The notes beneath the pieces were generated by a model. That model was not told the origin of the DNA and did not search any database. It saw only the letters and a program-made list of their open reading frames with translations. The translations under genes and the position numbers were made by a program. A stretch of 64,000 nt of DNA from Anoplolepis gracilipes (taxonomy: Eukaryota; Arthropoda; Insecta; Hymenoptera; Formicidae), in contig NC_132971.1 of assembly GCF_047496725.1 (NCBI RefSeq), positions 2,244,501 to 2,308,500 on the forward strand. The letters are read 5' to 3'. Shown here one piece after another: positions 13,062 to 26,245 of this stretch; position 1 is the stretch's first letter; each line of letters begins with the position of its first letter.

Positions 13062-16000
13062 TAATGATACACGTTATCAATTACTTCGGTTAAAAAAAAT
13101 TAAAATAAAAAAATAGATTTTTCGGATTAAATTGAATATGCAAATAAAAAGTAAGAGAGGTAATACATATCGCAAAAAATATTTACTAATAAAAGTATGT
13201 AACATATCTTTTTTCTTAATTTAGATGATAAAAAACTTCAGATTAAAAATTGTAAAGTTTCCTTTTATGCTGCATCTATTAAAACATAAAAATTTTCGCA
13301 TCAAAGAAAAAATTGACAGTATATATTATAATCAAAAATTTTGACGCAAAATATTGCTAACGAATGACGTGATACTGAATGTGATAATTCAAGCCTGCAA
13401 GACGCGATCGCGAATATTCCATGCGCGATTCATTGATTATAGCCCAGTCGATACCTTTTACCCGAGCATGTGATCGGATGAATAATCGCGTCCTTTATTT
13501 AGCGCCCGAGGACACGTTACCCAGGTGATTTATAACTAGAACATAAAATTTAATATCCATCGTCGATTACCGACAGAGAGTTAATGTGTTTATCAAGAGA
13601 ATACGCGTGCGATGTAATCGGATGAAAAAATTCCTAGCCAGAATTGCGACATCACCGTTGATTAATGCGTACCGGAAAATTTAAGCATTACGAAACGGTA
13701 TAACTGAAGCATCGCAATCAGATCATTTATATCGGATTAATAATGCATGCAGAAACATTTAAATCATACGTATTTCTATGAAAAATTTTTCTTTACGATA
13801 AGATCATGTTATATTTTTTAATCTTTTTAATGATTACTTAAATTTCCTATTTGCAACATACTTTGCATACTTCTGTAATAATTTGTACTATTAATAGATC
13901 CTATTCTATACTACTATCTGTATCTAGAAAAGTCAAAAAATTATACTTGTTGTTTACTGATAATGCTTTAAGTTTCTTATTTGTACCTGAAATATGTACA
14001 TCGTAACCGAAGTTTTCTTAAATTTTATTTTGGACAAATATAAAGTGATATTTGAAATTATGATATTGTAAAAATTATTATTCAAGTATCAATGGTTCTA
14101 ATATTTAGAGAATATCTTTCTCTATACGCATTTGATTGAATTTTTGATTAAATCTTCTTATCTATCGTCCTCCCTTTCTGTTTGTTAAAATTTTCTAAAA
14201 TATTTGTATCTTTTATCGGAAAATTCGCCTCGATATTCTTGTTTATATCATTGGCAAAGTATGTTCTGTTATTTAAGATTAAAGAGATCGTCGCACTGGT
14301 TGGTACAGTGGTGGCTGCGGTATTGCAGTTACGCAAGGGCGCGCATAAGCAATGAAATACAAACAATGCTTTCTTAACATAAGTACATCGCACAGCGACG
14401 TGCGCGTAGAAATGCACCTTTGCTCGTAAACAATAATAACAATATTTGTGTCCGCGGCACACGTTAAAGATGTACACGTGCGTGCATAGTCATCTCTTTC
14501 TCTTGTCTCCATGTACATACAATGAGTCTACGTGAGTGCATATATATGCAGTAACGTTGATGGCACATTGCCTCTGACTTGCATCCTTACATTGCAACAT
14601 GTATGCGTGATTTAAAAATAAAGCTGGCAAAATTATTATTTAAAAAATCGTTTTATTCTTTCGTAACAACCAAATTACTGTTCTAAAAAAATGAGACATG
14701 ACTCTCCCCGAATTAAAAGAAATTCGACCAGGTAATTCAAGCGCGGGCGCCGCTGGTGTCATTTACAGCACTGCGTATGTGTGCGTGACACGCACACAAT
14801 GCGACGAGCCGCATTCCACGAGTGGAACAACCGGTACACCACGATTCAGTGGCTCTCATCCAGCCCGACGAGCGATGTCATCTCCCGACAGGAGGAACGT
14901 TATGCAATGAACGAAGAAGTCAGTGGCCCGGCAAATTCGCGGAAGATGAGATGGCCCTTCCGGGTCTACTCCGTTCTTATTTTTCTCTTCCCTTTTTCTT
15001 GCACCCGTCCCTCTCGATGCGTTCGCGCGCGCAGCCGAAATCGAAAGTTGCGCTCGATCACGAAAAAGTCAAGCGGATCCCGTCAATTTTGCCGACGAAC
15101 TTTTCTTTGAGGATATAGATGTTCTCGAGGACAATATTCAGATAAGATAGTGCATTCTTAATTATACTCGCTGAATCACGTGTTTACAAAGTACTATAAA
15201 TGACCGAGTTTTTGCTCAGATGTGTTGTGAGAAGAATGATATGGATGCAATTCAATATATACATATAAAGTGCAGTGGCTGCTTGACTGTGCAACAGTTG
15301 CAATGTTTAAAGAAGATGACTGGCATATAAATCCACAAACATGAATCTCTCGAAAATAATAAGTAAATAAATAAAAGTGTGTATTGGGAGTTTGTAAAGA
15401 GTTTTAACAAAATAAATATAAATAGAATAAATTAATAATTTTTTTTTATTTTTTATATGTTTTATTTCTTTTTTACTTTTACGTGATCAAATACGTCTAG
15501 GAACGTAAATAGAAAAAGATAACGAAATAAAATAATAATAAAATAGGAATGTTCGACTGGAAATTAATATTGGATTAAGTTAAAACTATGAATGTTCAAA
15601 CTGACATTGAATATACATCGATATTTTTTATTTTTACTGTTGAAAATGGCAAAAATATTCAGTAAATCAATATTGTTTATCGAAGAATTTAGCACTGAGA
15701 GTCACTTCTCAAAGATAGAGAAACTCTGAGATGAACATATGCGGTCTTTTACAGGATAAACTGCCGGCGAAAGCTTTAATCGATCCTGAAGCTTCGTTGC
15801 GATACATCAATATGACAACTATAAGAAAGGATACAAATTTTTCCAATAGATACTCTAGGAATGAAGGTTCGCGATAGAACAATGAAACCACGAACTGAGA
15901 CAATTAAATTTATAAGCAATATCGACGATATAATATAACGGTATTCGCTGTCGAGAGGATAGCCGATACCGAGAATGCGGCAGCCGTGCATTATGGCAAT

Positions 16001-16798
16001 CGCAGAATGCGCCCGTAGTTTCTTCCGATATGGGATATATATATTCCGCGAATGCACGTGTCTACGTTTATCTTTCGAATGTTACGCGTTCGCGGAACTC
16101 GTTTGTACATCTCGTTGCACGAGCTATTTGTTGGATGAAATCTCGCTAGGAAATGATAGTCAATAATTAATGATTTGGAGCACTAATTTTTCTATTAAAC
16201 TGAACAGTTTATCTCACTTTTTCTTTTTTGAATTTAATCGACTTTATTAGAAGTTTTGCTATTATGAACGAAAGTATTATGACGTTATATAACATTTTTT
16301 TTTTACATCTTTCTTGTTTTAATGAAGAGAGTATGGTAATATATAATAATAGGAAATTACGAATGATCAAGTATTAGAAAAAAAAAAATGTAATAAAATG
16401 ATACTCTTATTAGTACTATTATTTTTGTTCATCTATAATTATTAGAACTTGTAAATATCACATTATACACGTAAATAGTCGACATTACATGACTCGATTG
16501 AACATGGTCGGCGTGAAATTATTTTTCGTCACGCTCAAAGAGTGTTTTTGTTACAGTGTTAAATCCATAACGCTCTTTCTCTCGTTCGCCGATCAATGCC
16601 GCGTGAAATCGAAATAGAGATCGCCACGATATCGAACATCTCGATATCACGATTTGCGGTTAAAATCAAAACATGGAACATAAAACGTGGATGAAAGTGA
16701 AATTACGCGGGAAAGCCAGACGGAAATGCGAGAACTGGTTGGACATGTTTAAGTCCTCTTCTGCAATACGAGCAAAGATATACGTACAAAAGCCAGGA

Positions 16799-16839
<41 letters not shown>

Positions 16840-16840
16840 C
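16799..16840. repeat. (GA)n tract
   Basis: GA-rich run with one AAAG interruption. The Arg-Glu and Ser-Leu frames over it are repeat artefacts. Confidence 0.9.
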
Positions 16841-19476
16841 TCGTTGCTTTTATAATATTTGACTGAGAATAACATTTACATTAATTTATAAATGATACTA
16901 GAAATAAGTAAAATTTGTCTTCTTTAATGTTTTTGCTAAAAATTTTTGATTCCTAAACTGAAACTATTCATGTAAAATATATTATTTAAATATATAATAA
17001 ATATTATGTAACATTAAATACAATATATATAAATAATATTATATAAATATTAAATACAATATATAAATAATAATTATTAATATCAAAGAGAGAGATCTCA
17101 ATACTTGCTCAATACAATTTAATATGTAATTAATATTTATCTCTCGCAAATAGTGAGATATTATACAAGAAAAAAATGTGCAGCATCTATCGCACGAGAT
17201 TCTATCGGATATACTTAACCCTTTTAGTTGATTTACAGCCGGCGACGAGCGCGCGTTAAAGTTATCGTCCAAAACTCCGGCAAACGTCGAGGTCCCGCCC
17301 TAATTTCCAATTCCATGGGGCCTCTCACTCTCTTCACGGGGAAATTACTTCGGGGACACCCGGTGCATCTAAATTTCTGGCTTGGCCGTGCTTCGGGCTA
17401 GGCCTGAACCTGAGTTTCTGATTTATGTGGGCCCCCAGGGGGGAGTCCAGTTGCCAGGTCTCCCAATACACGCATACGTATATATATTCATGTACATACG
17501 TGCATCACTCGCATATATGTTATAGCAGTACGAAGAAGCGCACTCGGCCCGTGTGCATGTACATGCACTCAATGTATATATGTACATAGTATGCAGTCTA
17601 CCGGAGCATCCAGTACACGCAGCGACGTTTGTGAGATCGCGCGTGGGTGCGGATTTCTATACGCGGATTTTACCCGCGGGATGGATGCACTCGCGATAGC
17701 CACTCGTTTGTCCGTTATGAGAAATGAAAATCATTGCTGAGGTGTTCGAAGTTAACGATCTTCATCGAGCAGAGTATTTAACGTTAGCATGTTAAATAGT
17801 GATATGATTAATCGTTGAAACTTTACGTTCAAAGATCTGTACGTTGCCAAGACGATCGTAAAAAAATCAGCTATGTACGCAAACTGTGTAATTAAAACAT
17901 TGAAAGAGATGAACACATCCTTGAAAAAAAAAAAAAATTAAAATAAAATAATGTATAAAATTAACGAAACATTCTCCGTAATATTTTATTAATATTTTTT
18001 ATATTAAATCTAATCGAGATAAAACTTCTTCGTTCTTTGTGTTTTAATATTGTATAATATAGACATTCTTTTGAAATAGCAAATAGTTTTATCTCGAAGC
18101 AAGAAATATACTCTCTATTAAATAAATATCAAAGACTTAAAATTGTAAAGATGTAGCACGATATAAACCAATATAAGATATCAAATATTATAGATATTAT
18201 TATAGATATATAATGTATTGTTCAAATTAAATTGATTGTCGCATAAGAATAGAAAGTTTTATATAGACGTATGTATAATCAAAAAAGAAATGATCCGTCT
18301 TGTTCTAAAGATAGTATATACATATATAAGCACATAATACATATGTTGCAGTATCGCAAAGTGCAAGACATGATTATACTTATGCATCTTCACGCGGCAA
18401 ATTGCAATGTGAAATTATAGGTACGCGAAGTTTATACAATAAAGATTAATGCATACGATACGAACTCTTGCGGTAACTCCCGAGCGAGCCTTGCACACTT
18501 AAGATAGGATGGTGTAAACGCGGTTTACTATAATATATATAGGATGCACTTGCAACTTGCGTATCGCGCAGGTGTATCGTAGCCCTCAAAAAGTAGTGGT
18601 TTAAATGGCAAAATTCACAGACCAGTGAATAATTAAAGTTTCAATTGCGTTCTACGTCCTACTTTATGTACCTAGTTTACATATGCTAGAAACAAGGCCA
18701 TTCGAGACTGTCAAGTTTCCGGTCAAATGTTCGGATGTAACGTGCACGTGGTCACAGTATAAGCGTTTCTAATAGTAAATATTCGATTAAAAATACATTC
18801 ATCACGCATATATGTATTTTTGTGATCAATCATCATATGCACAAATTGAATTTTCTATCACATGTAAAATAATCGATAATAATATTAAATAATAATAAAT
18901 TAATGTTATATTTAAATATATTTTATATTATACATATATAAATGAAAAAAATATAATTTATTGCAAAATTTATGGCTTATAAAAAATATATATCTCTATC
19001 TTTTCCAAAATCATATAATGTATAATAAATAATGCATCAAACTTGGCACTATTCCGCAATTTTATTCTATTTACATTGTCCGATTCTGCATCACGCGAAT
19101 CACGTGGCTTTTATCGATATACATCGACAAACAGCACCCAGGTGCTATGTATTTTTTAACCTTGATCTGCATTCCGTGGTGGATTCTCTGTCTGCGCGCG
19201 CGCATCGCATCATTGTAATAATTTCCACGTGACACGCACACGCGTGCGTAAATAGGAGTTCACAGAACCGTGTTAGAGAGCCTTGTATCTATGAGAACAA
19301 ATGAAACCGCCGCATTCTATCTCGTACCGAAGGCATTATTTAATTGGAATGATAGCTATATAGCTTTGTACCACGAGTTTGAAGTTACTCTATTTATTTG
19401 TTTTATACTTTATATTAATCCTCGATTCGCGATTCCCTCCCTAATATATGTTTATAAATGTATATAGATTACAAAG

Positions 19477-19498
19477 AAAAAAAAAAAAAAAAAAAAAA
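19477..19498. repeat. Poly(A), 22 bases
   Basis: Homopolymer run. No target duplication or retroelement sequence is recognisable next to it. Confidence 0.85.
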
Positions 19499-20340
19499 CA
19501 AAATTGTCACTTTTATAATATAATATACAGTCGAGTTAGAAAAATCTCATCTCATTAAAGAAAAATATATAAGTAGAAATTTCAACAATTTAGAATATTA
19601 AAATAATTAATTAAAGTAAAAATAAGTTAAAATTAAATCAGACAAAGATTTGCAAGCCAAAGATATAAAAAATTCAAATAAAAGCAACTTACTAAGAAAA
19701 GCAATGTTTCATTAAATAAAGTTTAATTTTTAAAACAAATGAAACCCTTCAATAAACATGATGGCAATTGAAATGAATCAAGTTTCGTTATCTATACGGA
19801 AAGATTCTAGTAACCAACATCTATATATGTATAATGTGGCAATTTGTTCTGGCTAATAAAATCTAGTGCTGTACGGTCATATAGTTTATACATATTCACT
19901 ATACTCAGATCTCGCTAAGGGATACGTTTATGTGCGGATACATAGTCGTTTGTTTCGCATGTTCTACGTTACATACACGGGAGAGAAGCTCTCTTGTGTC
20001 TTCTAGATATATAAGTGTCTCTCTATCTCTCTTTCTGAGCCTCGATTCTCCGTAACCAACCGGATTAACCTAGTCTGAAGTAGAATCCCTTGATATGCCA
20101 AATACGGAACGTGGAAACCGGTACACGAGATTCCATGCATTGCGCTAAAATTCCGACTATTCAGTTGTGGATAACATAAATTGCTTGCGATAGCCGATGG
20201 CTCGAAAATTTCTATCAATATTTTCGGATAGAGATCTCGCGTGATTACGGAGGATGTATTAAAATTCGCGATACAAAGCACCAACTAGGATCTTAAAAAG
20301 ATAGAGTCGAAAAATAAAAGACATAAAATTTTACAAGATC

Positions 20341-21036
20341 TTAAGGGGGGAATTCGGTCTAGAGGTCTGATTTTTAGGGTTTTTTTTTTATAAAGAACGG
20401 ATAAGATCAATTAAAATAAAAGTTTTTCCTATTTGTTAAGCAACTTTTTAAGTATCTTTTAAAATTTTTTTTATTAAAAAATTCCAAGAATTAAGCTGCA
20501 TATAGCAGTTCTTCTAAAAGAAAAAGTAGTTGCACGATTGGGGCTGTTCTGCTTATCAAAAACAAAAAATTCAAAAAGATTCTTAGAATATATGAGTTTG
20601 AGTATCGCCCGAAGTAGAATTATCAAAAAATATTAATTTTTTGAAATTCTACAGCCCTTTAAAGACGAAAAAAATAGCCGAAAAATTAAGACTTATTTTC
20701 AAGTGACGCCGTTTTGTTATTTTTGCATATTTTTTAAAAATCCTACTTCGGGCGATATCCAAACTTATATATTCTAAGAATCATTTTGAATTTTTTGTTT
20801 CTGATAAGCAGAACGGCCCCAATCGTGTGCAACTACTTTTTTTTTATGGGTTGAGAAGAACTGCTATATGCAGCTTAATTCTTGGAATTTTTTAATAAAA
20901 AAAATTTTAAAAGATACTTAAAAAGCTGCTTAACAAATAGGAAAAACTTTTATTTTAATTGATCTTATCCGTTCCTTATAAAAAATTTGCAAAAAAAGCC
21001 TAAAAATCAGGCCTCTAGACCGAATTCCCCCCTTAA
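20341..21036. mobile_element. Foldback/MITE-like element with TTAA ends (about 696 bp)
   Basis: TTAA occurs at both ends (20,341-20,344 and 21,033-21,036), each followed inwards by GGGGGGAATTCGGTCTAGAG or its near copy. The two arms of about 310 bp are inverted copies with few mismatches; landmarks are AAGCTGCATATAGCAGTTCT and GGGGC(T/C)GTTCTGCTTAT in both. There is no transposase frame. TTAA duplication points to piggyBac-type mobilisation in trans. The long palindromic arms are unusual for ordinary MITEs. Confidence 0.85.
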
Positions 21037-24000
21037 TATTGGTGGAAAATATTATTCATAACAAAATTTGAAGTCGTAGATATCCCACGATGATGTGGAA
21101 ACAATTTTTTTAACACAAGTCTATATAAGTCTATAATATAAAATTTCAATTATTTAACTCTCATACAATTTAGTAAAATATTTTCTTGCACTGTATATTT
21201 TTTACAGACACACGACTATTAGAAGTTAAAAAATCGTTGAAGCTATTTAAGTTTAATGATGCATCAACGACGGAATTTTCAAAAAACAAAAAGATAAATT
21301 TTCTTCTGGCATCATCAGTGAATCATCATGTTTGCAACGTACAAGAAGACACACGTGCACGCCGGACGTTACTTCAAATTTATCGAAATATCATCGTTTT
21401 CATCTTCGATCGCGACACGTTAATCGATCTTCGTGAGCAAGCGGATAGAGAGAAACACGAGTCTGTAATGTTATCGAAAGCTTTTATCTAAGAACCTGTC
21501 AATTGCCGCAAAGTAGCATGTACACGCGAGCGTATTCGAATGCGACGTGCGCATAAAGAGCCAGTCATTAGAAACGATTAAAGGGTGGAAATTCGTTTTG
21601 CCTTGAACCGTTCCAGACAGACAATTGTGAAAAACGTTACAGAGAGTATTTATTTGCATTCTAAATAATAAAATGTTAGATACATTCCATTCTCTTTAAA
21701 AAAAGATGAACGCAAGCCGGTTAATCCAAATATAGATAAATATAGTAAAAGTAAAACAAGATAATAAATATGAAAGCAAATTTTGCAAAAAATTATTAAA
21801 AGGATTTTTAATCTAAATAATGTAAAATTTGAAGATACTTGTTAACTAACTAAAAAGATTGATAGATAAATTTATCGAAACAAAATTTTGTGCTGGTCTC
21901 CTTTTTTATACTTGCGAAATTTGTCGTATTGTCCTAATCTAAAAATTAATTTCCTATATTTTAATGTTTTACAATACTGTATTTCAAGTCAAATTCGCAG
22001 ATGCAAGGTAATGTCTAGAGGCAGAATTGCTCGCGGTTACTTGGCTCGGTAGCTTATCCCACTGCGCTGCCAAGTACATCCAATATCTCGAGAGAGAGAC
22101 GTCCGCTCGCACGCCGATCAAAGTAATCGGGGCCTGTGAAATATACGGCAATTCATGATGCCAGCGTAGCAGACAACGAGGAAGTGATGGAGCTTCTCAT
22201 ATCAAATTGAAACGTTACGGAAAACGATGGCGTACCGTTGAGAGAGACCGAAGCCGAGGTCTGCTATCGCAAGTGAACTATAGCGGAAGAGGTTAACACC
22301 CTCTCTTTAACAGCGTCTTAACTCAGTTTAAGCCCAACTGACTTAAGAGAATTTAAAGCGCTGAGAAAAAGAGAGAGAGAGAGAGGGAGAGACAGCTCGT
22401 CCTCTCGTTGACGCAGGAGACCCCCTGATCGAGGGCGTTCCACGTGGTTTAATCCTCTTTTGCATGTCTGCAATTTGTCAGAATTCCGACTTGGAAAAAT
22501 ACATATAAAAGATGTGCTCACTTGCAATTTTACAACCGTTTGTATTTTTCGCGTATAGAATGTAAGAATATTAACATTTTAAGAAATCAGGAATCAGTAC
22601 TACGAGCAAATTCGAATTTGATTTGTCGATTATTTGTTTGTAATCTTCCAGAATAAAGACAAAGAGAATTCAAATCTTTGAGGAGAATCTGATTTCAATT
22701 TCTTCCATATACTAAAATTGTTATCATACATCTCTCTCTTTAAAAAGTAATTAATATCTAACACAATTATTCATAATAAATATCTAATTATTCGAATTAT
22801 TGTAGAATCTAGAGATTGAACGTGACAAATATAAATTCAGCTTAATTGCTGTAAGAAGGTGGAGCTAGTATTTTCAATGATACGTAGAACACTAGAATTC
22901 ATAATAATGGTTAATGGACACCGAGGTTACTCAACTATAAGCGAGTAATATAACTTCGTTACTAGTACATACAAGTAATAATTATTTAGCAGCGAGTATT
23001 ACGACAATATACTGCTACCATTAGAAAGTATATCCTCGAGATGCGCTTCGATAAGTCACGATGAGATACGATAAAAGCGAAACATCGTTAAAAAACGAAT
23101 CATTCATTTATACAATTTTAAAAATAATGAGTTTTATAAGTACTACAATTTAGCAAAAATGACGTAGATATAAAAAAATATACCGTTGTATATAGTTTTT
23201 CGTTTCACTCGATTTGTCAGATTTTCAATTCGTTAAATTATAATTCCATCGTAAAGAATTTAATTTCTCGACCTTTGACTGTTGATTTTATGCAACTTTC
23301 TTTCCTACTTTTCAGATGGCTCAGAAATGTTTCGGTACTCTTTACAGTAATATCGCAAAAATTTAAATAAAATATGTGCATGCATGTAAGAGACTATATC
23401 GTCCGAATGGCAAGAAAGTTTATAATTTTTTAAAGACTGGTGAGAATATCGCGACAGTGAAGAATTTCGTTATTGCTCGGTGAAACTTACGCTTCTAGCA
23501 CTTCATGTTGACCCGGTTTAGATAAAATTCGAAAATTCGTATCTCTCTCGCTCTCGAATGTCTCTCTTCTGTTAAGAAACGTCAGGCAAGAATAGTCCAA
23601 AGTCGTGGGAAACTCTCCAAGCGAGCATCGAGTATGGGAATAGGAGGTATTGGTTATAATTCTATAGTACGGTTCGGTTAAGTACCTTCCGATTAAAGTC
23701 GGCGGCCACGTGAAAGTATACAGTTATGCTTGCAGAGGCGTCCATATGTATGTTAGCACAAGTTTATGCCGGTGAGAGAAGATCGTGAAATTGAAAAAGT
23801 AGAATCGTCTCAAAATTGAAACAACATATTTCTATATCGAGTCGAAAAATCAATGTAAATGTAAAAAAAAAAAATAAATAAATAAATAAATAAATAAACG
23901 TAAAGGTAGTTATATCGTAGAGATTGCATTAAAAATCTCGAATTCCATACACATTGAAGAAATTATTTTAAAAATTTATAAAATATTTTAAACTTATATA

Positions 24001-24899
24001 TCTGTATAGTGTATTATTTGTGTATAATAATTATAATGGTGACTGTTAACGTATCGTTTAAACGACGTTGAAGATAACTTTCTCCACGTTAGAGCTATTT
24101 TCATCACTTTTCACAAATATGGATGCCAGCATGTTCAATAGTTTCACAATCAGTGAAAAAAATCTTCTGACTTTTTCCTAAGATGTAGAATTAATTTTTC
24201 CTTGCCTTTTAGTATTATTTTTTTGTTAATTACATAATTTGCGTGTATCTATATGGTAAGTATAAATTAAATGTATGATACGTTAGTTAAATCGCGAAGT
24301 CTTAAAGATATTTTTGTCGGAAAGCAAATAGAATTTTAAAAAAGTTTGAAATTTAAAAAAGCATACATTTATTCCAAGCAATTGTACCATCTATATTATG
24401 TACGGTAATCGGAACACTATAAAGTGTATTCATAATGCATATATCAACTAATTATTGCTTAAGTCAATACGGTTTTTTCCATTAAAGACTTGTAATTAAT
24501 ATCAGATATTAACAATGCAACTAGGAAACAATCACTTTTTCACTTATACTATGTTGATATATATTGATATACATGTTTAATGCTGTCTAACATAATAATA
24601 AAACTTTTGATAACATTTTAATCAAATTAAATGAATAAGTCAAATAAAATTGAAATAAAATTGAAATAAAATTTTCAACATGCTATTCCGCTATTATATG
24701 TTATGATATGTTAATAAGCCTAATATAATACACATATTAATATGCTATTAATACATGCTTAGTCACAGGAAGACACTTGAGAAAATATTAATATTATTGT
24801 TAATATTTTTTAATTAAAATTAATGAAACATTTCAAATAAACATTTTTTACTACTAATTTACTTCCTAATTAGTAGTATCTATCGGTATCAAATTACCG

Positions 24900-25120
24900 T
24901 ACATATCTATAGATGAATCGATTTTTAGCGAAAAAACAAAAAAATTAGCGCACTGAGAATCAGAGAAAATTCATATTTATTTTTTAAGAAATTTCCAATT
25001 ATTGAAAAAAATGTAAAACGATGTGAAAAAATCCAGATAAATCCTGACTTTTAGATTTATAAAATCCCCAGACAATTTTCAATTTTTCAGATTTCCCTGA
25101 CCGGTATTAGACACCCTGGA
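24900..25120. mobile_element. Degraded DNA-element fragment ending CCTGACCGGTATTAGACACC
   Basis: A run of AAATCC / CCTGACTTTT / CCCTGACC units ending in GACACCCTGG is typical of an old arthropod nonautonomous DNA element in which such phrases repeat towards one terminus. Only one end is visible and there is no coding frame. Family assignment is from general resemblance only. Confidence 0.45.
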
Positions 25121-26029
25121 TGCACTTTAATCGCGATTATCGCGATGCATCTGTAATTTTCGTGAAACGTATCTCGTTCATTGTATTATAGTAACAGTTC
25201 TGCGAGCGTTTCACAAGGAGGCGGCAGGATAATGACGTTCCCGGAACATTTCGAATCTTTGCATCGTCCGGCAGTAGTGATTTACACCCATGAGTGTGTA
25301 ACAAACGGTTCTCGGGCGGATTTGAATAACAATTACCGATCCGTTTCGAACGAGATAAAGTGGCGCATTTGCACGTAACACATCATCGAGAATGGACGCA
25401 TGAGACAATGATAGACGTCTATGAGGCGCGCGGCGTCCTTTCGCTATTTTCGCGTATCGCGCAGCGTATGTTTACCCGTGCAGATTTGTAACGACCGTGA
25501 TGGTTTCTACACGATCGCGAAAATACCTGACCATTTAACATTTTTCTAAATGCTACACAAGAGTCTCGTTATGGGAAATTGATGCATACTGCATATAACT
25601 GCATCAGTCATTTGTGCCGTATAGTGTAAGCGTATTTATGTATAATATTTCGCGTATTTTGAATTAGTTTCTTTAAATCAAAAACAGAAATAATAGTACA
25701 TAAATAAAAGTTAAAACACATCTTTAAAGAGATATATATGTAATTAAATTATTTTTAAAATGCTCTCGAAATTAGATTTTTTTCCTTATTTTATTATTTT
25801 CAGATATACATTTAGACTGAAAACACATGCCTTCTCGCGAATCTAAATAAATTCATTTCTCTCTCTCTTCCAACTCGAGATATACATAAACACAATGGAA
25901 ATTTCTCAAAAATCAGAGGAAGATAGTCACGACATTTCTTCTCGGTGTTCATGGGCAATGCTACTTGAGAACCACTGTTCGCATGAGTTTCATTAATCTG
26001 ACCGCGCCTGGAGCCTCGTCTTGTATCGT

Positions 26030-26245
26030 GTCTACGTGTGCACCGTCTCGCAAGTTTTGCCACAGACACGTGTGTATTCGTGCGTGTACGTGCTCTTAAA
26101 TATATATATATATATATATATATGGATATATACGGTATATACAGGCGCTGGCTCTGACTTTGCATACACACGTGTGTGCGCGCGCGAACTAGCAACCCGG
26201 TTCATTACCGTCCCCGGTGTACAAGCGCACGTATGCACGTGGACC
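26030..26245. repeat. Alternating purine-pyrimidine block (CACGTG/TGTGCG/TATATA)
   Basis: About 200 bp in which GTGTGCG-, CACGTG- and (TA)n-type steps dominate. It is predicted to favour left-handed DNA. Frames over it are low in complexity and not counted as genes. Confidence 0.5.

Larger units (their letters stand above)
11185..20340. other. Gene-free region 11.2-20.3 kb
   Basis: AT-rich with islands at 14,280-14,470 and 14,720-15,110, and a notable one at 17,230-17,720 (CCGGCG, GGGGCC and GGGCCCCC blocks followed by TGTACATAYG-type alternating steps). The frames in these islands are short and overlap in several phases, as GC-rich noncoding DNA gives. No gene is called. Confidence 0.5.
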
